From assembly GCA_019347645.1 (NCBI GenBank), contig JAHWKZ010000024.1:1-14940 (forward strand): 14,940 bases of DNA. Direction: 5' to 3'. The first letter of the stretch is position 1. Each line of letters opens with the position of its first letter. The position numbers and the translations under genes are program-made. This document shows, piece by piece, positions 6,343-12,536 of this stretch. The stretch comes from Gemmatimonadota bacterium. GTDB taxonomy: Bacteria; Gemmatimonadota; Gemmatimonadetes; JACCXV01; JAHWKZ01. The notes under the pieces were generated by a model that was given only the letters and a program-made list of their open reading frames with translations, was not told the DNA's origin and searched no databases.

Positions 6343-7149
6343 ATGCCGGACATCTCGCCGCGGGATCCATCCAAGCCGCTCACCTACGCGGACTACCTGC
6401 GTCTCGACGAGCTCCTGTCGCTCCAGTCGCCCGAGTCGGAGGAGCACGACGAGGTTCTCTTCATCGTCGTCCACCAGGTCTACGAGCTGTGGTTCAAGGA
6501 GATCCTCCACGAGCTCGATCGGCTGGTGGAGCTGCTCGCGGGGGGACGGACGCCCGAGGCCCTGCATACGCTGAAGCGGGTCCTGACGATCCTGAAGATC
6601 GCCGTGGCCCAGCTCGACGTGCTCGAGACGATGACCCCGCTGGAGTTCCTCTCGTTCCGGGATCGGCTGGCGACGGCGAGCGGCTTCCAGTCCGCTCAGT
6701 TCCGCGAGCTGGAGTTCGCCCTGGGGAAGAAGTCCCGCGGTACGCTGGAGCACTTCCCGACCGGGACTCCGTGGAGGCGGCGACTCGAGCGGCGCTGGGA
6801 GTCGCCGACCGTCTGGGACGCCCTCCTGCGCTACCTGGACGGACGGGGCCACGACGTTCCCGAAGCGGCCCTCGATCGCGACGTCACCGGCCCCGTGGAG
6901 GCCTCGGAGACCGTGCAGACGGTCCTCCTCGAAGTCTATCGGAACGACTCGCTGGCGGGGCACGTCTGCGAACGGCTGGTCGATCTCGACGAGGGAATCC
7001 AGGAATGGAGGTACCGGCACGTGAAGATGGTCGAGCGGACGATCGGCGGTCGCCGCGGGACCGGAGGGTCCGCCGGCGCCGAATATCTCAGAACGACGCT
7101 GTCGGATCCGTTGTTTCCCGATCTGTGGTCGATCCGAAAGGCGTTCTGA
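6343..7149 (+). CDS. kynA: Tryptophan 2,3-dioxygenase
   Basis: This is a cytoplasmic haem enzyme that opens the indole ring of L-tryptophan to N-formylkynurenine, the first step of the kynurenine route. The 268 residues carry LTYADYLRLDELLSLQ (13-28), HDEVLFIVVHQVYELWFKE (35-53) with the substrate-contacting His44, FLSFRDRLATASGFQSAQFR (102-121), RYRHVKMVERTIG (223-235) with the proximal haem ligand His226, and GTGGSAGAEYLR (239-250) for substrate carboxylate binding. Length matches bacterial enzymes. There is no Shine-Dalgarno sequence before the ATG, which lies 18 nt after tRNA-Pro. A lipoprotein gene starts 1 nt after its stop. Kynurenine formamidase, kynureninase and other pathway genes are absent here, so whether it serves catabolism or NAD synthesis is open. 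Confidence 0.96.
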   Translation: MPDISPRDPSKPLTYADYLRLDELLSLQSPESEEHDEVLFIVVHQVYELWFKEILHELDRLVELLAGGRTPEALHTLKRVLTILKIAVAQLDVLETMTPLEFLSFRDRLATASGFQSAQFRELEFALGKKSRGTLEHFPTGTPWRRRLERRWESPTVWDALLRYLDGRGHDVPEAALDRDVTGPVEASETVQTVLLEVYRNDSLAGHVCERLVDLDEGIQEWRYRHVKMVERTIGGRRGTGGSAGAEYLRTTLSDPLFPDLWSIRKAF

Positions 7150-7150
7150 A

Positions 7151-7984
7151 ATGGCGACGGTAAAACGAGCGCTTCGTCTGGGCGCCGCCGCGGTGGCGGC
7201 GGGCCTCCTCGCGTGCGGGGGAGGCGGGGGCCCGACCGATCCCGCGCCGAGGCCCCGGATCACGGACCTCGAGCCCGACCCCGTTCGCGCGGGAGAGGCG
7301 CTGACGATCCACGGCCAGGACTTCCAGGCCGTGGCTGGACGCGTCCCGGCTCCGCTCCCGGAGGTCACGGTCGTGCTCGACGGGAGGGTCCTGACCCCGG
7401 TCTCGGTCACCGATACGGAGATCGTGATCACGGTGCCGCTCGAGGTCGCACCGGGAGACCATTCGGTCGTCGTCCGGGCCGGCGACTCCGAGAGCGATCC
7501 GAGAAGTGTGGGCGTGACGATCTTCACCGTCACCGGCTCCTACGCGGCCGTCGGAGTCCAGACGGAGGATACCTGCGAAGCCGACGAGGTTCCCGTCGGG
7601 GGATCGGAGCCCTTCAGCGTCTCGCTCGTGGACGAGCGCCCCGTTCTCGGGATCCGCGTCGACGGGTTCGACTTCGAGGGGACCCTCGCCTCCGACGGCA
7701 CGTTCGCGGGCACCCACGAGGAGGTCCTGGATCCGGAGGTGGGGTTGACGGGGACCGTGGAGTTCGAGGGCACGATGGGGGCGCGGGAGGGAGGCACGGC
7801 GGGGCTCACCGCCGTCTTCGAGATCCAGATCTCCGGGGGCGCCGCCTTCCCCGCGTGCGTCACCCGTTGGAGCCTCGACGGAACCCGCGTCGCCGATACC
7901 CCCGGGGGACCGGGAAACGCAGCCGGCCCTGTGAACGGGGCGGCCTCGGGAGTATCTTCTTGGCTTCCGATCGTGCCCCGGTAG
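7151..7984 (+). CDS. Putative lipoprotein with an IPT/TIG domain
   Basis: The 277 residues begin with a lipoprotein signal peptide: basic residues K5 and R6, a hydrophobic core and lipobox LLAC with Cys22, the site Lgt would modify. A glycine/proline linker is followed by an Ig-like TIG domain (about 37-127; ITDLEPDPVRAGEALTIHG is its typical start). A beta-rich region without recognised homology (about 130-255) has two cysteines (151 and 237) that could pair. It starts 1 nt after the dioxygenase stop with AAAGG nine bases before the ATG, so the two are probably co-transcribed. The stop TAG (7982-7984) lies inside the tRNA-Arg gene, a 10-nt overlap, and the last 20 or so residues look like translated tRNA promoter. 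Function unknown. Confidence 0.8.
   Translation: MATVKRALRLGAAAVAAGLLACGGGGGPTDPAPRPRITDLEPDPVRAGEALTIHGQDFQAVAGRVPAPLPEVTVVLDGRVLTPVSVTDTEIVITVPLEVAPGDHSVVVRAGDSESDPRSVGVTIFTVTGSYAAVGVQTEDTCEADEVPVGGSEPFSVSLVDERPVLGIRVDGFDFEGTLASDGTFAGTHEEVLDPEVGLTGTVEFEGTMGAREGGTAGLTAVFEIQISGGAAFPACVTRWSLDGTRVADTPGGPGNAAGPVNGAASGVSSWLPIVPR
7953..7958 (+). promoter_or_regulatory. -10 box of tRNA-Arg, inside the lipoprotein gene
   Basis: TATCTT lies 16 nt before the tRNA 5' end and within the last codons of the lipoprotein frame. The -35 region (TGTGAA, 7930-7935) is poor. Confidence 0.4.
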
Positions 7985-8050
7985 CTCAGTGGACAGAGCG
8001 GCGGCCTTCTAAGCCGTTGGTCGGGGGTTCGAATCCTCCCCGGGGCGCCA
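7975..8050 (+). tRNA. tRNA-Arg (anticodon TCT)
   Basis: GCCCCGG (7975-7981) pairs with CCGGGGC (8040-8046), followed by encoded GCCA. The anticodon stem GCGGC/GCCGT closes the loop CTTCTAA, giving TCT for AGA/AGG codons. Length is 76 nt. The upstream lipoprotein frame overlaps its first ten bases. Confidence 0.96.
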
Positions 8051-8085
8051 CTCCTCCTGTCACGCGGGCCCGGCGGCCGCGGGCA

Positions 8086-8114
8086 TTGAGCGGATCCGGA
8101 TCGGGCGCTAGATT
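8086..8114 (+). promoter_or_regulatory. Promoter of tRNA-His
   Basis: TTGAGC (8086-8091) and TAGATT (8109-8114) have a 17-nt spacer. Predicted initiation is near 8121, 11 nt before the tRNA. Confidence 0.6.
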
Positions 8115-8131
8115 CACGGTGACTTCTGCGT

Positions 8132-8209
8132 GGTGGGCGTAGCTCAGTTGGTTAGAGCACCAGGTTGTGGCCCTGGGGGTCGGGGGTTCGAATCCCCTCG
8201 CTCACCCCA
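8132..8209 (+). tRNA. tRNA-His (anticodon GTG)
   Basis: The acceptor stem GTGGGCG (8133-8139) pairs with CGCTCAC (8199-8205) with one G-T pair. The extra G-1 at 8132, diagnostic for tRNA-His, faces C73 at 8206. The anticodon stem CCAGG/CCTGG closes the loop TTGTGGC, giving GTG. Mature CCA is 8207-8209. A second CCA follows directly at 8210-8212, so the genome reads CCCACCA where a single CCA would be expected. Confidence 0.96.
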
Positions 8210-8257
8210 CCAAATGTCCACGGACGGCGCCGGGTGGTCGAAAGCCGTCCGCCCCTG

Positions 8258-8263
8258 TATTGT
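8258..8263 (+). promoter_or_regulatory. -10 box of tRNA-Lys
   Basis: TATTGT, preceded by TG at 8256-8257, lies 10 nt before the tRNA 5' end. No clear -35 is seen. Confidence 0.35.
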
Positions 8264-8273
8264 TTCTCTTCTC

Positions 8274-8349
8274 GGGCCGCTAGCTCAACTGGCAGAGCAA
8301 CGGACTCTTAATCCGTAGGTTCTAGGTTCGATTCCTAGGCGGCCCACCA
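8274..8349 (+). tRNA. tRNA-Lys (anticodon CTT)
   Basis: GGGCCGC (8274-8280) pairs perfectly with GCGGCCC (8339-8345), followed by encoded ACCA. The anticodon stem ACGGA/TCCGT closes the loop CTCTTAA, giving CTT. The T-arm CTAGG-TTCGATT-CCTAG is perfect. Length is 76 nt. It is the last of three closely spaced tRNA genes (Arg, His, Lys). Confidence 0.97.
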
Positions 8350-8364
8350 GCCATTCCCACAGAC

Positions 8365-8406
8365 GGGCGACGACGGGAATCGACCCGGATCGGGCTCCGT
8401 CGCGCC
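8365..8406 (+). terminator. Imperfect hairpin after tRNA-Lys, possible transcript end
   Basis: A GC-rich stem-loop starts 16 nt after the tRNA CCA. It has a single bulge (G8404), an inner 4-bp stem and no U-tract. It could be a weak or factor-dependent terminator, or a 3' structure trimmed during tRNA maturation. Confidence 0.3.
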
Positions 8407-8490
8407 TGTCGGACGTCGCGGGATGGAGGCGACTCCGCGGCCGGATTCGACTTCCGGCGGACCCTCTGGCGCCGGGGCCGAGTCCGTGAA

Positions 8491-8496
8491 TACATT
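8491..8496 (+). promoter_or_regulatory. Possible -10 box of a small RNA
   Basis: TACATT lies in the AT-rich island TGAATACATT. Initiation near 8503 would place the transcript start a few bases before the first of three hairpins. The -35 region is GC-rich and weak. Confidence 0.35.
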
Positions 8497-8502
8497 GGGG
8501 CC

Positions 8503-8595
8503 TTCGCGCGGGCTCCCCGCCCGCGCCGTCTCTCGGTTTGACCCGGCCGAGGGACACTTTCGAGGGGTGGCGGCTTTGCCGCCGCCCCTCTTTTC
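8503..8595 (+). ncRNA. Candidate small structured RNA of about 92 nt (three hairpins plus terminator)
   Basis: Between a possible -10 box and a U-tract, nearly every base falls in one of three adjacent stem-loops. The first is GCGCGGGC/GCCCGCGC (8506-8513 with 8519-8526, perfect, 5-nt loop). The second is GTCTCTCGG/CCGAGGGAC (8528-8536 with 8547-8555, 9 bp with one G-T, 10-nt loop). The third is the terminator at 8562-8590 followed by TTTT. It resembles no RNA family I recognise; it lacks the GGAAGGAAGCAGCC-type core of SRP RNA. An alternative is that these are just the 3' end of the tRNA-Lys transcript, or an untranslated leader upstream of era. Confidence 0.4.
8562..8594 (+). terminator. 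Strong intrinsic terminator
   Basis: GAGGGGTGGCGGC (8562-8574) pairs with GCCGCCGCCCCTC (8578-8590), 13 bp with one G-T pair and a TTT loop, followed directly by TTTT. It is the best intrinsic terminator in the window and isolates era from the tRNA cluster. Confidence 0.85.
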
Positions 8596-8702
8596 ATGGG
8601 CGCCTGCTTCCGGCGAGCTTCCCGGGCAGGCCGGTGGCTTTCGCGGCCCCGTCCGTCGATCCGCGGAGTCCAGAGCTTCTCGCGATCGACGATCCGGGGC
8701 CT

Positions 8703-8708
8703 TATCTT
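8703..8708 (+). promoter_or_regulatory. -10 box of era, implying a leaderless mRNA
   Basis: TATCTT ends 9 nt before the era ATG at 8718, the same spacing as at rph. The -35 is not recognisable. Confidence 0.45.
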
Positions 8709-8717
8709 CGCCGACCG

Positions 8718-9686
8718 ATGACCGGGGAGCCGCACCCCTCCACCGCCGGGCGATCGTCTCCGCCGGGCGCCGACGAGCCGCCCGCCCACCGCGAGCCGCG
8801 GGCGGGCTTCGTGGCCCTGATCGGGCGACCGAACGCGGGCAAGTCCACGTTGCTGAACGCCCTGATCGGCGTGCGCCTGGCCGCGGTCACCCACAAGGCG
8901 CAGACGACCCGGCATCGGATCCCCGGCTTCCTCACCGACGACGAGACCGCGACCCAGATCGTGTTCGTGGATACGCCGGGCCTCCTCGACCCGGCGTATC
9001 CCCTCCAGGAGGCGATGATGCGCACCGCCCGGAGCGCGATCGAGGGGGTCGACGTGGTCGCCTTCCTCGTGGATCACGACCAGCCGTCCCCGGCCGAGCG
9101 GACCCTGCTGGTCGAGCTCGCCGCGGCCGACCCGGAGGTCCTGCTCGTGCTGACCAAGATCGACCAGGTGCCCGAAGCCAAGCTCGCGGCCCGGGAAGCC
9201 ACCTGGCGGGAGGTGGTCGAGTGGGACGGGATCCACCGGCTCAGCGCGGTCACCGGGGACGGCCTCGACGCGTTGCTGACGGCGGTCCGCGAGAGGCTCC
9301 CCCGGCAGCCCTACTTCTATCCGGAGGACGATCTCACGGACCTGAACCTGCGTTTCATCGCCGCCGAGCTCGTTCGCGAGGCGTGCTACGAGGAGCTCGG
9401 GAAGGAGGTCCCTTACAGCGTCCACGTGAACGTGGACGAGTGGACGGAGCCTCGCGAGCCGGGGGAGAAGACGGCGATCCGGGCCACCATCTACGTGGAG
9501 CGGGAGAGCCAGAAGGGAATCGTGATCGGGGAAGGCGGCCGGAAGCTCAAGGCGATCGGCACCCGCGCCCGCCGCTCGATCGAGGCGCTGCTCGAGAGCG
9601 CCGTGTACCTTTCGCTGTGGGTCAAGGTCCGGAAGAAGTGGTCCCGCCGGGAGGCGGACCTGAGACATTTCGGCTACAAACGTTGA
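8718..9686 (+). CDS. era: GTPase Era
   Basis: Era is a GTPase with a KH RNA-binding domain that helps mature 16S rRNA and assemble the 30S subunit. The 322 residues carry G1 GRPNAGKS (36-43), the G2 region with QTTRHRI (62-68), G3 DTPG (85-88), G4 TKID (146-149) and a G5-like SAVTGDG. The C-terminal KH domain has the loop GIVIGEGGRKLKAIG and ends LRHFGYKR. About 28 low-complexity Pro/Glu/Arg residues precede the GTPase fold, longer than in E. coli. The ATG at 8718 was chosen because a -10 box lies just before it and a strong terminator excludes the upstream in-frame ATG at 8538. First gene of an RNA-related operon. Confidence 0.95.
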   Translation: MTGEPHPSTAGRSSPPGADEPPAHREPRAGFVALIGRPNAGKSTLLNALIGVRLAAVTHKAQTTRHRIPGFLTDDETATQIVFVDTPGLLDPAYPLQEAMMRTARSAIEGVDVVAFLVDHDQPSPAERTLLVELAAADPEVLLVLTKIDQVPEAKLAAREATWREVVEWDGIHRLSAVTGDGLDALLTAVRERLPRQPYFYPEDDLTDLNLRFIAAELVREACYEELGKEVPYSVHVNVDEWTEPREPGEKTAIRATIYVERESQKGIVIGEGGRKLKAIGTRARRSIEALLESAVYLSLWVKVRKKWSRREADLRHFGYKR

Positions 9687-9689
9687 GGC

Positions 9690-9710
9690 CGTCGGGGCCG
9701 CGCCCCGACG
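9690..9710 (+). other. Intercistronic hairpin before the Trm112-like gene
   Basis: CGTCGGGGC (9690-9698) pairs perfectly with GCCCCGACG (9702-9710) with a 3-nt loop, starting 3 nt after the era stop. It is followed by AAAAGAAAGGAG, which includes the Shine-Dalgarno sequence. It has no U-tract on this strand. It may stabilise a processed mRNA end or isolate translation of the next gene. Confidence 0.5.
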
Positions 9711-9728
9711 AAAAGAAAGGAGCCGAGC

Positions 9729-9896
9729 ATGACGCTCGACAAGGAGCTTCTCGAGATCCTCGCCTGCCCTAAGTGCAAGGGTGATCTCGAGTACAAGGAG
9801 GAGGAGCAGGTGCTGGAGTGCCCGGCCTGCCGACTCCGCTATCCGATCAAGGACGACATCCCCATCATGCTGATCGACGAGGCGGAATCCTTTTGA
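9729..9896 (+). CDS. Small zinc-ribbon protein, Trm112/YcaR (UPF0434) family
   Basis: The 55-residue protein begins MTLDKELLEILACPKCKGDL and has two CPxC pairs (Cys13/16 and Cys31/34) that would bind one zinc. It closes with the family's YPIKDDIPIMLIDEA ending. Eukaryotic and archaeal Trm112 activates methyltransferases that modify tRNA, rRNA and release factors; the role of the bacterial members is less clear. It has the best Shine-Dalgarno in the window (AAAGGAG, 9716-9722, 6-nt spacing). Its TGA overlaps the TTG start of rnr (TTGA), so it is coupled to RNase R. Confidence 0.9.
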   Translation: MTLDKELLEILACPKCKGDLEYKEEEQVLECPACRLRYPIKDDIPIMLIDEAESF

Positions 9897-12052
9897 ATCG
9901 TCGCCCGGGAACCGCGGAACGGCTGGACGAGAGAATCATCGACCACCTCTCCGAGCGGGCGCAACGACCCCTCAAGCAGAAGGAGATCGCCCACGGGCTC
10001 GAGATCGGCGACGAACGCTATCCGATCCTGAAGGAGGCCCTCGCCCGACTGACCGACGAGGGTCGGATCTACAGGATCAAGGGTCAGCGCTATGCCGTTC
10101 CCGAGCAGATCAACCTCGTCGTCGGCCGTCTCGACACCACCCGCAAGGGCGCCGGATTCGTGGTGCCCGAGCGGAAGACCGAGGAGCCCGACCTCTTCGT
10201 CCCACCCCACAAGCTCGGCAACGCGGTCCACGGCGACCGGGTAGTGGCCCGGGTGGAGAAGCGCAGGGCGCGCGGGGAGAACTCCCAGGGAAGCGTGATC
10301 CGGGTGTTGAAGCGAGCGCGCGAGGAGGTCGTGGGTACGGTGCAGCGCGGCAAGCATTTCGGCTTCGTCGTCCCCGACAACCCGCGGCTCACTTTCGACG
10401 TGTACGTCGCGCAGGACGACCTCGCCCAGGCGAAGGAGGGGGAGAAGGTGGTCGTCGCGATCGACGACTGGGGAGACGGCAAGAAGAACCCGGAGGGCCG
10501 GATCGTGGAGGTCCTGGGGCCGCCCGACGCTCCGGGCGTCGATATCCTCTCGATCGTGAAGACGCACGGCCTGGACGAGACCTTCCCCGAGGAGGTCGAG
10601 CGCGCGGCGGACTCGGTGGAGGACGACACCGACGCCCAGGCGGAGCGCCGACTCGACCTGCGGGACAAGCTCGCATTCACCATCGATCCCAAGGACGCCC
10701 GGGACTTCGACGACGCGCTGTCGATCGAGCGCAAGGCGGGCGACCTCTTCGAGGTCGGGGTCCATATCGCCGACGTGAGCCACTACGTGCCCCCCGGGAG
10801 TGTGATCGACGACGAAGCGTTCGAGCGGGCCACGTCCGTATACCTGGTGGACCGGGTGATCCCGATGCTCCCGGAGCGACTCTCGAACGACCTCTGCTCG
10901 CTGCGGCCGAACGAGGACCGGCTGGCCTACTCGGTGATCATGGAGATCGACGGGGAAGCGGTCGTGCAGTCGTACCGGATCGTGGAGACGGTCATCCGCA
11001 GCGCCCACCGCCTCACCTATCAGGAGGCGCAGTCGCTGCTCGAGAGCGCTCCCGAGCGCGAGGAGCACCGCGGGCTGCTGTGGGAGCTGCAGACGCTGCG
11101 CCGCCTGGCGAAGGCTCTCCGCGCCCGGCGTGCCGAGCGCGGCAGCCTGGACTTCGATCTCCCCGAGGCGATCGTCGAGCTCGACGAGGAGGGATTCCCG
11201 ATCGACATCCAGGAGTCGGTCCGACTCGACTCGATGCGGCTGATCGAGGAGTTCATGCTGCTGGCCAACGAGACGGTGGCGAGCCACGCCGCCGAAAGGA
11301 AGGTCCCGTTCGTCTACCGGGTGCACGACCGGCCGACGCCCGAGAAGCTCGAGCAGATCCGCGAGTTCGTCGGCGCGCTGGGCTATCACGTGCCGAAGTC
11401 GGAAGACGGGTTGCATCCCAAGCGATTTGCCGAGATCATCGAGAAGGCGCGCGGCACCCGGGAAGAGGAGCTCGTCAACACCGTGATCCTCCGCTCGATG
11501 AAGCAGGCCCGCTACCAGACCGACAACGTCGGTCATTTCGGTCTCGCGTCGGACCACTACACCCACTTCACCTCCCCGATCCGGCGCTACCCCGACCTCC
11601 TCGTCCACAGGATCTTGAAGGCCGTCGAGGCCGGCGAGCGATGGAAGGACGACCAGAAGCGGGCCGAGCAGCAGGCGTGGCTCGAGGAGGCGACCGAGCG
11701 CTCGTCGCGCCGGGAACGCATCGCGGTCCAGGCGGAGCGCGACTCGATCGATCTCAAGAAGGTCGAGTTCATGGAGCGCCATCTCGAGGACGAGTTCGAC
11801 GGGACGATCAGCGGGGTGACCTCGTTCGGGATCTTCGTCCGGCTCGACGAGTACTTCGTCGAGGGGCTCGTCCACATGCACCAGCTCGACGACGACTACT
11901 ACGTCTTCCACGAGGACCGCTTCTCGCTGGTCGGGCGGAACACCGGCCGGACCTTCCGGCTCGCCGATCCCGTGCGGGTCAAGGTGGTCGGGGCGGACAA
12001 GGACCAGCGCCAGATCGACTTCGAGCTCGTGGGCAAGGACGAGGGCGGGTGA
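9893..12052 (+). CDS. rnr: Ribonuclease R
   Basis: RNase R is a processive 3'-to-5' hydrolytic exoribonuclease able to degrade structured RNA; it works with tmRNA on faulty mRNAs and on rRNA. The 719 residues have an N-terminal winged-helix region (about 10-66), cold-shock-like RNA-binding domains (about 75-225), the RNB catalytic domain with FTIDPKDARDFDDALS (262-277; metal-binding Asp265, 271, 273 and 274), SVYLVDRVIPMLPERLSNDL, HFTSPIRRYPDL, and a C-terminal S1 domain (about 633-715). The TTG at 9893 overlaps the preceding stop (TTGA). The frame is open to 9818, but that part is antiparallel in content to the Trm112-like gene. Unlike E. coli RNase R there is no long lysine-rich tail. A GTGA overlap joins it to the next gene. 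Confidence 0.96.
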   Translation: MNRRPGTAERLDERIIDHLSERAQRPLKQKEIAHGLEIGDERYPILKEALARLTDEGRIYRIKGQRYAVPEQINLVVGRLDTTRKGAGFVVPERKTEEPDLFVPPHKLGNAVHGDRVVARVEKRRARGENSQGSVIRVLKRAREEVVGTVQRGKHFGFVVPDNPRLTFDVYVAQDDLAQAKEGEKVVVAIDDWGDGKKNPEGRIVEVLGPPDAPGVDILSIVKTHGLDETFPEEVERAADSVEDDTDAQAERRLDLRDKLAFTIDPKDARDFDDALSIERKAGDLFEVGVHIADVSHYVPPGSVIDDEAFERATSVYLVDRVIPMLPERLSNDLCSLRPNEDRLAYSVIMEIDGEAVVQSYRIVETVIRSAHRLTYQEAQSLLESAPEREEHRGLLWELQTLRRLAKALRARRAERGSLDFDLPEAIVELDEEGFPIDIQESVRLDSMRLIEEFMLLANETVASHAAERKVPFVYRVHDRPTPEKLEQIREFVGALGYHVPKSEDGLHPKRFAEIIEKARGTREEELVNTVILRSMKQARYQTDNVGHFGLASDHYTHFTSPIRRYPDLLVHRILKAVEAGERWKDDQKRAEQQAWLEEATERSSRRERIAVQAERDSIDLKKVEFMERHLEDEFDGTISGVTSFGIFVRLDEYFVEGLVHMHQLDDDYYVFHEDRFSLVGRNTGRTFRLADPVRVKVVGADKDQRQIDFELVGKDEGG

Positions 12053-12441
12053 GGGAGTACTCCTTCCCCCTGGTGCGGTGGCTCCTGAAGGGATGGTTCT
12101 TCGCCAGCGCGGCCGTGTTCCTCTACCTGTTCTGGATCGATCTCTTCGTCCACCGATGGTTCATCCTGCTGTGGTCGTTCTTCAGCCTGGCCCTGGGCGC
12201 GTACGTCGCTCCAGCGATCCGGGTGGGTCCGCGGTCGCTCTCGGTGAAGTATCTCTGGAGCTGGCGGTCGATCCCGTGGAGCCGGGTGGTGGACGTCCAG
12301 CGCTCCATCCTGGGCGCTCAGATCCTGACCGCGGAATCGAACTGGGCCTATCGGGTGGTGGGGTACCAGTGGCCGATGCCGGAGATCCGCGAGCTGGTCG
12401 ATTCCGTGCGGACGAGCCTCCGGCGGCGCGGCGGGGCGTGA
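12049..12441 (+). CDS. Small membrane protein with a bacterial PH-like domain
   Basis: The 130 residues show two hydrophobic helices near the N terminus (about 11-33 and 36-57), followed by a beta-rich stretch (58-105) with LSVKYLWSWRSIPWSRVVDV, typical of bacterial PH (bPH/DUF304-like) domains, and a C-terminal helix ending in arginines. The start is GTG, overlapping the rnr TGA (GTGA), so it is translated with RNase R. The frame is open upstream inside rnr, but only as its shadow. Membrane location is likely; function is unknown. An alternative is a generic two-helix protein with no PH fold. Confidence 0.7.
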   Translation: MREYSFPLVRWLLKGWFFASAAVFLYLFWIDLFVHRWFILLWSFFSLALGAYVAPAIRVGPRSLSVKYLWSWRSIPWSRVVDVQRSILGAQILTAESNWAYRVVGYQWPMPEIRELVDSVRTSLRRRGGA

Positions 12442-12460
12442 CCGCGAGCGCGGCGGCTAC

Positions 12461-12489
12461 TTGACAGCCGACCCCGAGGGTAGTATCAG
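12461..12489 (+). promoter_or_regulatory. Promoter of the small acidic membrane protein gene
   Basis: A perfect -35 TTGACA (12461-12466) is followed after 17 nt by TATCAG (12484-12489). Initiation near 12496 gives a leader of about 40 nt with a Shine-Dalgarno sequence. Confidence 0.6.
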
Positions 12490-12536
12490 GACTACGCGAT
12501 TCCCGAGCCCACCACCACCCAGCAGGAGAGGGACGA

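Larger units (their letters stand above)
8350..8717. other. 368-nt region without a protein gene, rich in RNA hairpins
   Basis: Nothing here reads as a protein family in any frame. It contains an imperfect long hairpin just after tRNA-Lys (GCGACG 8367-8372 with CGTCGC 8398-8403, an inner CCCG/CGGG stem at 8384-8394, and outer pairs extending to 8365/8406). Next come a possible promoter and three consecutive hairpins (8491-8594), then the era promoter (8703-8708). The frame of era is open back to an ATG at 8538, but the terminator inside it argues against translation there. Confidence 0.6.

Noticed and set aside
8350..8595. SRP 4.5S RNA or 6S RNA in the tRNA-Lys/era gap
   Set aside because: The conserved SRP tetraloop and internal-loop motifs are absent. 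I could not draw a 6S-like long rod with a central bubble from this sequence.
8538..8717. Upstream in-frame extension of era from ATG 8538
   Set aside because: A strong intrinsic terminator (8562-8594) lies inside it, the residues show no homology, and a -10 box sits just before the ATG at 8718.
9839..11911. A 690-codon open frame on the minus strand opposite rnr
   Set aside because: It is the GC-driven mirror frame of rnr, with no recognisable domain and a biased Asp/Leu/Val composition.
12461..12486. TTGACA with TAGTAT as a promoter
   Set aside because: The spacing is only 14 nt. TATCAG at 17 nt is the better -10 partner.
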